Below are positions 31,819-41,700 of a stretch of DNA of 64,000 bases, one piece after another. How positions within the stretch are numbered: the first letter of the stretch is position 1; every line of letters begins with the position of its first letter. The stretch is from Streptomyces klenkii (lineage in GTDB: Bacteria; Actinomycetota; Actinomycetes; Streptomycetales; Streptomycetaceae). The position numbers and the translations under genes are program-made. The notes under the pieces are model-generated. The model saw nothing but the letters and a program-made list of their open reading frames with translations. It did not search any database and was not told the origin of the DNA. Where the stretch lies: NCBI RefSeq assembly GCF_003626645.1, contig NZ_RBAM01000006.1, forward strand, positions 372,001-436,000. The letters run 5' to 3'.

Positions 31819-32992
31819 CGACCGCGGCACCCCCGTAGGGCGCGCGCTCCCCCGGCGCCACGCCCTGCGCCCGCAGCCGCGCGTCGTCGTCCAGGCAGAA
31901 GTCCGGCCGGGGCCGGTGCTCGTCGTAGTAGCGGTGGTAGACGGGGGTGAGGCCGCCGGACATGGGCGGGACGATCCACGACCAGTCGGCGGGGCAGGCC
32001 CGCCCCGCGGTCTCCTCCCTGGCCACGTGGCGCAGGAAGCGCGCCGACTCGGTGTGGTGGTCGGCGATGGTGACGCCTGCGGCGTCGAAGGAGTGCAGGA
32101 CCGCGCGGTTGACCTCGACGAGGGCCTGGTCGCGCCAGAGCGTGCGCGCGCTGGTGGTGTCGAGGCCGAGCCTGCGCCCGACCTCCGGCAGGATGTCGTA
32201 GCGGTCGGCGTCGCAAAGATTGCGGACGCCTATCTCCGTGCCCATGTACCAGCCGTTGAAGGGGGCCGCGGAGTAGGAGACGCCTCCGATGCGCAGCCGC
32301 ATATGGGAGATGGCGGGGACGGCGTGCCAGCGCAGGCCGAGGTCCGCGAACCAGGGCAGCGCGGGGTGGCTCAGCGGCACTTCGAGGACGTCGCCCGGCG
32401 GGACGCCGAACCACTGCAAGCCGTTCCCCCGGGTCTCGATGATCAGGGGCAGGACGTCGAACCGGCCGCCCGCGCCCTCCCAGCCGAGCTTGGTCGCCAG
32501 CTCCGTCAGGCCGTACGCCCTGGGGTCGCCGGTGCGGCCGCCTTCGAAGAGCGGGTAGCCGGCGTAGCGGATGAGCTGCTCGTTCCAGATGAGGACGGGC
32601 GGGCCCTCGGCGTCGTCCTGCGGGAAGACGGTGATCACCGGCCGGACGCGGCCGCCGTTCGTGGCGGCGCGTAAGTGCGCGAGGCACTCCGCGGCGACGT
32701 CCGCGGGGTCGGTGACGTGCCGGCGGTCGCGCACGCGCAGACTCTGCCAGTAGAGGCGGCCGATGCAGCGCGCGGAGTTGCGCCAGGCGACCTTGGCGCC
32801 GAAGGCGAGCTCCTCGGGGGTGTGGCGGTAGCTGCCGGTCTCCGCGATCTCCCGGCGTACCGCGGTCAGCCGCGCGTGGAGCGCGTCGTCGCCCATCCCG
32901 GACTCGCCGGCGAACTGCCGTACGAACCGCTCGGCTTCCTCCCGGTCCGCCGCGGCGGCCGCGCGCCGCCCGTCCCGCTGATCGGTCGTCAT
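31757..32992 (-). CDS. nos: Bacterial nitric oxide synthase oxygenase
   Basis: A 411-residue heme enzyme that oxidises L-arginine to citrulline and nitric oxide. It has only the oxygenase domain, as in other bacterial NOS; electrons come from unlinked reductases. The heme thiolate is Cys76 in WRNSARCIGR, and the substrate-binding glutamate lies in NGWYMGTEIGVRN (about 248). GLRWHAVPAISHMRLRIGG and WSWIVPPMSGGLTPVYHRYY also match the family. Codon 107 is TTA (32674-32672), so it should need the bldA tRNA and be expressed late. GGTGGGGG precedes the ATG. The gene is not linked to a thaxtomin-type cluster; NO signalling or stress defence is the usual inference. Confidence 0.95.
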   Translation of the reverse strand: MTTDQRDGRRAAAAADREEAERFVRQFAGESGMGDDALHARLTAVRREIAETGSYRHTPEELAFGAKVAWRNSARCIGRLYWQSLRVRDRRHVTDPADVAAECLAHLRAATNGGRVRPVITVFPQDDAEGPPVLIWNEQLIRYAGYPLFEGGRTGDPRAYGLTELATKLGWEGAGGRFDVLPLIIETRGNGLQWFGVPPGDVLEVPLSHPALPWFADLGLRWHAVPAISHMRLRIGGVSYSAAPFNGWYMGTEIGVRNLCDADRYDILPEVGRRLGLDTTSARTLWRDQALVEVNRAVLHSFDAAGVTIADHHTESARFLRHVAREETAGRACPADWSWIVPPMSGGLTPVYHRYYDEHRPRPDFCLDDDARLRAQGVAPGERAPYGGAAVVRRGEPAWCSGPGPRGRPSP

Positions 32993-33228
32993 CGAGCCCC
33001 CACCTTGCGCCGGCCGTCGCCGCCTCGGGCCCGGGCGGCCGGAATAACCCAAAAGACCTTCGGATTGCGCGCCGGGACATCGTATGCGGCGGTACAGCGG
33101 CGGCCAAGGAGTTCGGCGATTCGGCCGCGCGGGCGAGGTGGAGCCGGTAGCGGGCGGGGGGAGCCGGCAGGGAACGGGAGGGGGCCGGAGATTTGCCCGT
33201 GGCGCCACGGCGCTGCAAGGATGGCGCC

Positions 33229-33771
33229 ATGGAACTGGTGCGGTATGTCGACAATCTGCGGCAGGAGCTCCTCGTCGCCGCCGAGGCGGGTGACGCGGAG
33301 GCGCGCGAGCTCGCCGAGCGCCTCGTCACGCCGCTCTCCTCCGCCGTCCGGCTCGTCCTGCTCGACGCCCTGTCGGCCGCCGCCGACGAGATCACCCGCG
33401 AGCTGGCGCCCGGCTCGGTGGAGGTGCGTCTGCGGGGGCTCGACCCCAGCTTCGTCGTCACCCCTCCCCCCGCCGAGCACGGCCCGGGCGACGCCGGGGA
33501 CGACTTCGGGCGCCCCGGGGCGGCGGCGCCGCTGCCCGTCGCGCCCCTGCCGCCGGCCGGCGCGGAGGACGGCGCCACGGCGCGCATCAACTTCCGGCCT
33601 CCCGAGCACCTGAAGACCCGGATCGAGGAGGCCGCGGGCCGGGAGGGGCTGTCGGTCAACGCCTGGCTGGTCCGGGCGGTGTCCGCGATGCTCGAGTCCG
33701 ACGACCGCGCCCGCCGCCCCGAACGGCGCGCCCCGCGCGGCGGACAGCGCTACACCGGCTGGGTCACCTGA
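33229..33771 (+). CDS. Ribbon-helix-helix protein (HicB/Arc-like C-terminus)
   Basis: A 180-residue protein with a helical N-terminus and a C-terminal RHH DNA-binding fold around residues 113-152 (ARINFRPPEHLKTRIEEAAG, then LSVNAWLVRAVSAML). The last 25 residues are Arg/Gly-rich. AAGGA is eight bases before the ATG. It precedes a DUF4097 protein by 92 bases in the same direction; this pairing is recurrent in Streptomyces. No toxin gene is adjacent, so a plain regulator is more likely than an antitoxin. Confidence 0.75.
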   Translation: MELVRYVDNLRQELLVAAEAGDAEARELAERLVTPLSSAVRLVLLDALSAAADEITRELAPGSVEVRLRGLDPSFVVTPPPAEHGPGDAGDDFGRPGAAAPLPVAPLPPAGAEDGATARINFRPPEHLKTRIEEAAGREGLSVNAWLVRAVSAMLESDDRARRPERRAPRGGQRYTGWVT

Positions 33772-33863
33772 CCGCTCCCGGCACCGGCCGCCGCCCGGCG
33801 GCGCCGCAGCAGCACGCATCCGGCCGGCGGGGACGGCCGGCCGGTCCACCTGGAGGGGCAGCC

Positions 33864-34733
33864 ATGCCTGTTTTCGAGACCCCGTACGAGACGTCGTACG
33901 AGACGCCGCAGCCGATCTCCGTCTGCGTCGACCTCGCGATCGGCGACGTCCGCCTGGAGGCGGGCGACCGCACCGACACGGCCGTCGAGGTGCGCCCGAG
34001 CGACCCCGGGAACGAAGCGGACGCGAAGGCCGCCGAGGACACGCGGGTCGAGTTCGCGGGGGGCCGGCTGCTCGTCAAGGGCCCGAAGCCGCGCCTCTTC
34101 GGCAAGTCCGGGTCCGTCGACGTGCGGGTCGGCCTGCCGGCCGGCTCGGACGTCGAGGGCACCGGTCAGCTGGCGGCCTTCCACGGCTACGGCCGGCTGG
34201 GCGAGTGCAGGATCAAGACGTCGGCGGGCGACATCCGGCTGGAGGAGACCGGCCGCGCCGTCCTCACCACGTCGCTGGGAGAGATCACGGCGGACCGGGT
34301 GGGCGGACCGGCCGACATCACGACGGGGGCGGGCGCGGTGCGGATCGGCGTGCTGGCGGGCCCGGCGGTGATCAAGAACGCCAACGGCGGGACCCGGGTC
34401 GGCGAGGCCGCCGGAGAGCTGCGGGTCCGGTCGGCGAACGGCACCGTCTCCGTCGGCAGGACCGGCGCGGCGCTGGAGGCCAGGACGGCGTCGGGCGACA
34501 TCCGGATCGGCGAGGTCGTCCGCGGTGCGGTCGTCCTCGGCACGTCGAGCGGCCGGATCGAGATCGGCATCGCCGAGGGCACGGCGGCCCGGCTCGACGT
34601 GCGGACCAAGGCGGGCAACGTCCTCAACTCCCTGACGGCGTCCGACGGCCCGGGCACCGCCACCGAAACGGCCGAGATCTACGCCGTCACCTCGGCCGGC
34701 GACATCACGATCCACCGCGCCGGGACGGTGTGA
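33864..34733 (+). CDS. DUF4097-family beta-repeat protein
   Basis: A 289-residue soluble protein made of repeating short beta-strands, roughly every 20 residues: IKTSAGDIRLEETGRAVLTT, VRSANGTVSVGRTGAALEAR, ARTASGDIRIGEV and similar. This is the DUF4097/DUF4098 pattern, probably a right-handed beta-helix. There is no signal peptide or anchor. GGAGGGGC stands before the ATG. It follows the RHH gene and is likely cotranscribed. Function unknown. Confidence 0.8.
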   Translation: MPVFETPYETSYETPQPISVCVDLAIGDVRLEAGDRTDTAVEVRPSDPGNEADAKAAEDTRVEFAGGRLLVKGPKPRLFGKSGSVDVRVGLPAGSDVEGTGQLAAFHGYGRLGECRIKTSAGDIRLEETGRAVLTTSLGEITADRVGGPADITTGAGAVRIGVLAGPAVIKNANGGTRVGEAAGELRVRSANGTVSVGRTGAALEARTASGDIRIGEVVRGAVVLGTSSGRIEIGIAEGTAARLDVRTKAGNVLNSLTASDGPGTATETAEIYAVTSAGDITIHRAGTV

Positions 34734-34909
34734 CGCCGGGGACGTACGTATGTATATGTAAGGGTCGGCCCGTCCCGCACGGCCGCCCGCGCCCACCCGC
34801 CGGCGAACGGCCCCTCCCGCGCCGCACCCGCGCCGGTTGGCCCGGCGCGCCGCCTCCGGCACGTACTCTCCCGATGGGCGAGGCAAGCGCCGCCGTCGAG
34901 GAGGCCGGG

Positions 34910-35620
34910 ATGCGACAGGTTCTGGAACGCGCCGCCGACCGGCTCTTCCCGGACGGCACCAACGAGCACGGCGCCCTGCCGGCCGTGCTCGTCCTGCAAA
35001 CGCTGGCCACGGGCATCGTGGACGCGGTCAGCTTCATCGGCCTGCACCACGTCTTCGTGGCCAACATGACCGGCAACGTCGTCTTCCTGGGGTTCGCCCT
35101 GGCGGGCGACAGCAATTTGTCGGTCCGGGCGTCCCTGCTCGCCCTCGGCGCCTTCTCGGCCGGGGCCTGGTCGGCCGGCCGGCTCGGCCGGCGCGCGGCT
35201 CACCCGGCACGGCTGTTCGCCGTCGCCACGGCCGTCCACGTGGTGCTCGTCGCGGCCGCACTGGCGGTCGACCTGACGGCGGGGCACCGTACGGACGCCG
35301 CGCAGACGGCCCTCATCGCGCTCCTCGGCTGCGGCATGGGCCTCCAGAACGCGGCTGTCCGCACGCTCGCCGTCCCGGACCTGACGACCACCGTGCTGAC
35401 GCGCACCCTGACCGGCCTCGCCGCCGACGCCCCCGGCCCGGCGACCGTCCGCCGCCTGGCGTCCCTGACGGCCATGTTCACCGGAGCCCTGTGCGGGGGC
35501 GCGCTCTTCCTGCGGGAGGGCGCGACCCCGGCGCTGGCACTCGCGCTGGTCCTGCTCCTGGCGGGCGCGCTACCCGTACGGGGCAGGGGGCTACAACAGC
35601 GCGGCCCTGCCGGGGCGTGA
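34910..35620 (+). CDS. DUF1275 (YoaK-like) membrane protein
   Basis: A 236-residue membrane protein with about six helices. The family signature is LATGIVDAVSFIGLHHVFVANMTGNVVFLGFALAG, and LGCGMGLQNAAVRTLAVPDLTTTVLTRTLTGLAAD in the second half is also typical. The ATG at 34910 is chosen because GAGGAGG lies five bases upstream; an ATG twelve codons earlier has no SD. Transport function has been suggested for the family but is not established. Confidence 0.82.
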   Translation: MRQVLERAADRLFPDGTNEHGALPAVLVLQTLATGIVDAVSFIGLHHVFVANMTGNVVFLGFALAGDSNLSVRASLLALGAFSAGAWSAGRLGRRAAHPARLFAVATAVHVVLVAAALAVDLTAGHRTDAAQTALIALLGCGMGLQNAAVRTLAVPDLTTTVLTRTLTGLAADAPGPATVRRLASLTAMFTGALCGGALFLREGATPALALALVLLLAGALPVRGRGLQQRGPAGA

Positions 35621-35658
35621 CGCACCGTCACCTTTCGGCCGCTGGCGCAAACGGCTCC

Positions 35659-35685
35659 TTGACGGGGGATTCGCGTCGGTAAATC
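35659..35685 (+). promoter_or_regulatory. Possible promoter of the giant LamG gene
   Basis: TTGACG (35659-35664) is followed by an AT-rich patch with TAAATC at 35680-35685. The 15-base spacing is short, so this is tentative. It lies about 110 bases before the TTG start. Confidence 0.3.
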
Positions 35686-35796
35686 GTGTGATCCGCTGCG
35701 CTCGCGCACGGGGAGCGGCGCAGGTCAGCGGGGCTTTCCCGGCATTTTCCCCGATTCCCCGGCCACCACCCGGCCGCACCACTTGGAGGACACGCC

Positions 35797-38700
35797 TTGT
35801 CCGGCGAGCAGCATCTGTTGAAGGTCTACAGCGACCGTTCCTACGTCCACACCACCACCGTGCGCCACCAGGGCACCACGGTGGCCCTGGCCATGGACGA
35901 CCAGCGGCGGCTCGTCTACACCGTCCTCGACCTGGCGCGGCACGACGAGGCCAAGGGCGAGCTCGACGCCGCCTACTGGTCGGAGAACCCCGTCCCGCTC
36001 CGCTTCCCGTCCGAGATCGCGGACGTGGGCTTCGCGGTCGCCGGCGCCACCGCGCTCCCGGCCGTCAAGCGCGGCGGCAGGGTGGAGGCAGCGCCCGGGG
36101 AGCGGCTGGGCGAGGACGAGGCGGACCCCTTCCTGTCCACCACGGCCCGGCTCACCGCCCTCGCCCCCTTCCACGCGCTGTCCGACGGCACCCACGTCGT
36201 GGTGCTGCGCCAGTCGGTGGACGCGGCGCACCCCGACGCCGTCCACCAGCTGACCGGAGGCGCCTCCTCCGGCGATGCGGAGCGTACGGACTACGTCCTG
36301 GACGCCTCGGGCGCCAAGGTGCCGCTCGTCGCGAGCACCCTGCTGTGCGACCGCTACCTGCTCGTCGGCGGCGAGCTCAAGCCCGTCCTGGAGGCCCGCT
36401 ACCGCCGCAGCCGGCACCGGACGCGGCCCGACTCGGCCAAGGACAGCCTGGGCACCACGGACATGGAGGGCCGCCCCTTCCACGAGCCCACCCAGGAGCT
36501 GTCGTTCGTACGGAACCTCTCCGGCGGGCGGTTCGCCGCGCTGCTGGTCCCCACCGCCGTGCACGGGCAGCAGCGCTGGCAGATCTTCGCGCACAACGAC
36601 GCCACGGGCCGCATCGACTCCTTCAACGTCGAGCAGGGCCGCGACGGGCTGTTCAACCTCCAGGGCACCCAGGCGTGGACGAGCCCCGACCCGGCCCACC
36701 GCGACGCGGTGTACGAGAGCGGGCCCGGCACCTGCCCGTTCACCGGGCAGCCGCTGATACCCGTGGTCAGCACGGAGGGGCACGCGGAGACCGCGCTGGC
36801 CTTCGGCGAGGGCGACGGGCACGTGCGCGTCGCCGAGGGGCCGGAGCTCGCCGGCCGTGACTTCACGGTCGAGTTCTGGGCGCGGCGCACGGCGACGGGA
36901 CGCCAGGAGTTCCTCGCCGGCCACGGCGACGAGGCCGGTGCTCCCCTCGCGTCCCTGCACATCGGCTTCCGGGAGGACGACCGCTTCACCTTCGCCTTCT
37001 ACGCCGACGACCTCAACTGCGACAGCCCCGTCGCGGACACCGCCTGGCACCACTGGGCCTGCGTCTACGACCACAAGGCCCGCCGGCAGACCGTCTACCG
37101 TGACGGCGAGGAGGCCGGCAGCCGCACCACCGGCGGCGACTACACCGGCACCGGCGCCCTGCTGCTGGGCCGCGGCCTCGGCCAGAGCGCCCGCGCCGAG
37201 CTGGACGAGGTCCGGATCTGGGACCGCGCCCGCACCCCCGACGAGCTCAAGCGCGACAAGGGCGTCTGCCTCATCGGCAACGACCCGGGGCTCGTCGCGT
37301 ACTACCGCTTCGACGAGGGCTCCGGCACCCGTCTGCACGACCAGACCGACGGCGCCCGCCACGGCGAGCTCCTCGGCGACCCGAAGTGGGTGACGTCGCA
37401 GGCGCCCGTCGGCGACCACCCGGGAGTGCGCCGCGACAGCTTCGCGGTCACCGGCCGCGCCGCGGTCTCCGGCCTGTCCGCCGTCCTCTACCACCAGCAG
37501 GAGGAGACGGCCGTCGGCTACGGGCAGGAGCCCAAGCCGGCCAAGCGCCAGGCGCGCGTCCTCCTGTCGTACGCCACGTCCGGGCCCGACCCGAAGACCG
37601 GCGCCGCCACCGACGAGGCGTACGCGGCCACCGTCGACTTCGGCGTCGGGCGCGACGGACGCCTCGCCCAGGTGCCGGACGAGCTGGCGCTGCCGGTGCT
37701 GGCGGCGCCGGAGGGCAGCGCCGACGTCGAGACGATCAGCGAGCTGGACGCCCGGATCCGCGAGCTGGTCCAGGACATCACGGCCAAGGAGACCGAGGTC
37801 GCCGAGCTCGCCCGGCAGACCGCGGGCGTGCCGGAGCTGGAGAGCCAGCGCGCGATGTACTACGCCTTGTGGCAGGACATCGCGGGCTGGACGTGCCGCA
37901 TCCGCTTCAAGAACACCCGGGACGGCAAGCCCCAGTACCTCGCAGTGAAGGACGACGGCGCGGGGAGCGAATCGCCGCTGATCAGGACCTCCGACAAGGA
38001 CGCGAAGTCGGCGCTGTGGTCCGTCCTGATCCCCCCGGGGGCCAGCTGGAGCGGCCCCGTGCCCTACCACCTGTACAACCGGCACACCGGCAAGGACATG
38101 AACGTTGCCGGTGACAGCCAGGACAACGACGCGCCCCTGATCGTGTGGCCGCGGAAGACCAATGCCTGGAACACCCATTTCCACATCGACGAGCGGAGCG
38201 ACGGCTACAGCACGCTCGTCAACCGGTACAGCGGGAAGGCGGTCTGCGCCCCCGACCGGCTCGGCGACCGCGTCGTCCAGTACGACACCGCCGCGGTCAC
38301 CGAATCCGGCGAGGGGCTGATCGTCTTCGAGCGGGTCGCCCTCCACGAGTTCGGGCACTCCGACATCCGCTACGCGGGCAAGCGTGTGGAGGAGCTCGAC
38401 GCCCAGCTCGCCGAGCTCCGGCCCAAGTTCGAGCTGGTGGAGCGGCGCCGCCGCGAGATCGAGTCCGCCCGGGCCGAGCTGACGGCCGGGCGCGACGAGC
38501 TCGCCCGTCTCACCGGCGGCCTCAAGGGCGCCGACGACATCGCCCTGCCCATGCCCCAGCTCTCCATCGACCGCACCGGTCTGAGCACCTCCGGCGCTCT
38601 GCTGGCCTTCGCCCGCTCGGCCGACCGGCCGTACCTCCTGGACAGCGCCACCGGGAACGTCGTGCTGTACTTCCGCGGCACCAACGGACAGTTCTTCGCC

Positions 38701-41700
38701 ACCTACTACGACACCACGGTCCTGCGCTCCTCCCGCCGGCTGGCGGCGGGCGACGGCCAGGGAGTCACCTTCACCGCCCGCGACTCCGGCACCGGCCTCG
38801 GATCGGTGACCATCCGCGTCACCGCCGGCGACGGACCCGGCCTGTGCGACGTGACCATCGAGCGGGGCGAGGAGCGCGAGACCTGGCAGGGGCTGCCGCG
38901 CCAAGCGGCCGACTTCGCCGCGATCGTCAACGGCACACCGGAGGAGCCCGTCACGATCGGCGCGGTGAAGTCGTTCGACGCGACCACCAGACTGCTGTCC
39001 GGCGGCCGGGCCGGCGACGTGGCCGGCGGCGTCCTCCGGCTCGCCGAACCCCTCTCCGCCGCCCTGCCCGGCGGTACGCCCGTCACCGTCGGCGGCCACC
39101 TCTACCTCACGGAGGCCGGTCACGCGGCGGGGTCCGCCGCGCTCCGCCTGGACGCCGGCGAGGGCGGCCCCGAGCCGCAGCCGGGCGAGCCCGTCCAGCG
39201 CCTGCGCTACGACCACCGACGCGCCTCCTCCAACCGCCCCGGCGTCCCGCTCTCCGCGGGCTCCCGGCTGGTGCTGGCCGACCCGGGCCCGGCCCGGGAG
39301 GTCCCGCTCGGCGAGGTGTCCGATCTCGTCGCCGGGCACGGCTGCCGCTGGCGCGCGGACAAGCCGGGCCGCGCGTACTCCTTCGACGGACAGCAGAACG
39401 TCCTCACCCTCCCGCAGGAGGGACTGGACCGGGTGGCGGTCACCCGCGACCTGACCCTGGAGGCGTGGGTCAGCCCCGAGTCGGTCTCCGGCGCGGCCAG
39501 GATCGTCCACGCCGGCACCGGCGAGGTCCCGTACACCCTGGGCCTGCTCGCCCCGGCGGCCCCCGTCGTGCCCGCCCTGGCCTTCGACGGCAAGAGCGGC
39601 GTGGCCATGACCGAGAAGGGCTTCAGCCTCGCCGGCCAGTCCTTCACCGTGGAGTTCTGGGCCCGGCGCACCACGGAATGGAACGGCAAGGCGCAGTACG
39701 TCATCGGGCACGGCACCTCGCAGGGCACCACCAGGGGCGCCCTGCACATCGGCTGGCGCGAGGGCAGCGCCTTCACCTTCGCCTTCTACGGCGACGACCT
39801 CACCACCACCCACGGCCAGGACTACGCGGGCTGGCACCACTGGGCCTGCGTCTTCGACGCGACCACCCGGGAGCAGGTGATCTACCGGGACGGCGTCGCC
39901 GAGGACCGGCGCACGGCCACGGGCACGTACCAGGGCGACGGCCTCTTCAGCTTCGGCAGCCACTTCGGCAGCTGGGTGCCCGACTACGCGGCCGTGGAGA
40001 TGGACGAGGTCCGGCTCTGGGGCACCGCCCGCACCGCGGCGGAGATCCGGGACCGCAAGAACCTGCGGCTGTCCGGCAAGGAGCCCGGCCTGATGGGCTA
40101 CTGGCCCTGCGGCGACCCGCTCGACCAGGTGGGCGGCAAGCCCGGGGTCCTGGACCGCTCCGGCAACAACCGCCACGTCTACCTGCGCGGCGGCGTCACC
40201 ACCGCGACCACGACCGCCGAGCTCCAGCAGGCCGTGGACACGACGTACCGCATCGTCGCCGGGGCCGGCAACCAGCTGGTGGCCACCCGTGACACCTTCC
40301 CCCTGCGCGAGTGGACCCATCTGGCCGCCGCGTACGAGCAGTCGTGGGCGGTCGAGCTGACGGACGGCGCGTACCTGGAGGTGCCCGACAACGACGCCCT
40401 CGACGTCGCCGGCGACCTCACCCTTGAGGTGTTCTGCCGCACCGACGCCCTCGGCACCACCCAGGGCCTGCTCTCCAAGGGGCGGGCCGCGGACGGAGCG
40501 GGCGGCAGCGTCCCGTACCGGCTGCTCGTCCTGCCCGACGGCCGGCTGGAGTTCGGCTTCGAGGAGCCCGACGGCAAGCTCGTGCGGTTCGCCTCCACCG
40601 AGTCCCTCACTGCGGGAACGTTCCACCGGATCGGCGTCGTCCGCAAGGGCGGCCGGTCGATGCAGGAGCGCAAGGGCTCCAAGGAGATCACCGCGGCCGG
40701 CGCCGACGGCAAGCCCGTCAAGCAGACCGTGGAGCTCGTGGAGTCCGTCGACGTCCAGGAGTGGCAGGACATCCGCTTCTTCGTCGACGGCCGCGAAGCC
40801 GGCACGTTCCGCTACGACGGCCCCGGCCCCAGGGGCAACACCGGCACCCTCGACCTCGGCCGGGCCCGCGACGGCCTGGAGACGCGCTCCTTCACCGGCG
40901 TCGTCTCCGAGGCGCGGCTGTGGGGCGTCGCGCGCGACGCCGCGCAGCTCGGCACGCCCGTCTCGGCGCGCGACCGCGGGCTGACGGCGCACTGGCGGTT
41001 CGAGGAGAACGCGGGCAACACCGCGGCCGACACCACCGGTTCGCACGCCGCCCGCCTGCGCGGCGCCCGCTGGACGGCCAACCCCGACCCGCGCGGCAGC
41101 GCCTTCCGCCTCTACCGCAACGGCGTGTCCGTCGCCTGTGAGCCGCTGGAGAGCGAGGACTTCGCCGGCTACGGGGACCGGGCGCTCGCGCTCGGCGCCC
41201 GGCTCAAGGACGGCAAGGCCGACCAGCCCTTCCACGGCGTCCTGGAAGAGGTGCGGATCTGGCGCACCTCCCGCACCCAGGAGCAGATCCTCGACAACCT
41301 CTTCACCCGGCTCCGGGGCGAGAAGGAGGACCTGATCGCCTACTGGTCCTTCGACCGGGCCTCCACCGACGAGAGCGCGGACCTCGTGCGCGACGAGGGG
41401 CTGCGCGGCAACGACCTGACGCTGCGCGCCGCCCCCGCCCGCCCCGCCGCCGTCCTGTCCACCGCTCCCGTCTCCAGCGACACCGCGCAGGTCCGCTCCG
41501 CGCTCGCCGCGATGCGCACGCCGTTCCACGAGGCGGTCTCGGGCGCGCCGGCCGTCGCCGAGTACGCGGACATGCAGTACACCGTCAAGGGTGAGGCCTT
41601 CGGCGTGCTCAAGCGGGCGTACGGCTATCTGCGCGACGGCCGCTGGCACCTGGTCACCGGCTACAAGGTCGGCGACCTGGTCAGCGAGTGGGTCAGCCAG

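Noticed and set aside
31757..32992. NOS as a member of the triazine-like cluster (source of the N-N bond)
   Set aside because: It lies more than 16 kb from the cluster behind many unrelated genes and terminators. A shared TTA codon is not enough to link them.
33229..33771. HicB-type antitoxin of a toxin-antitoxin pair
   Set aside because: No HicA-like or other small toxin gene adjoins it; the following gene is a 289-residue DUF4097 protein.
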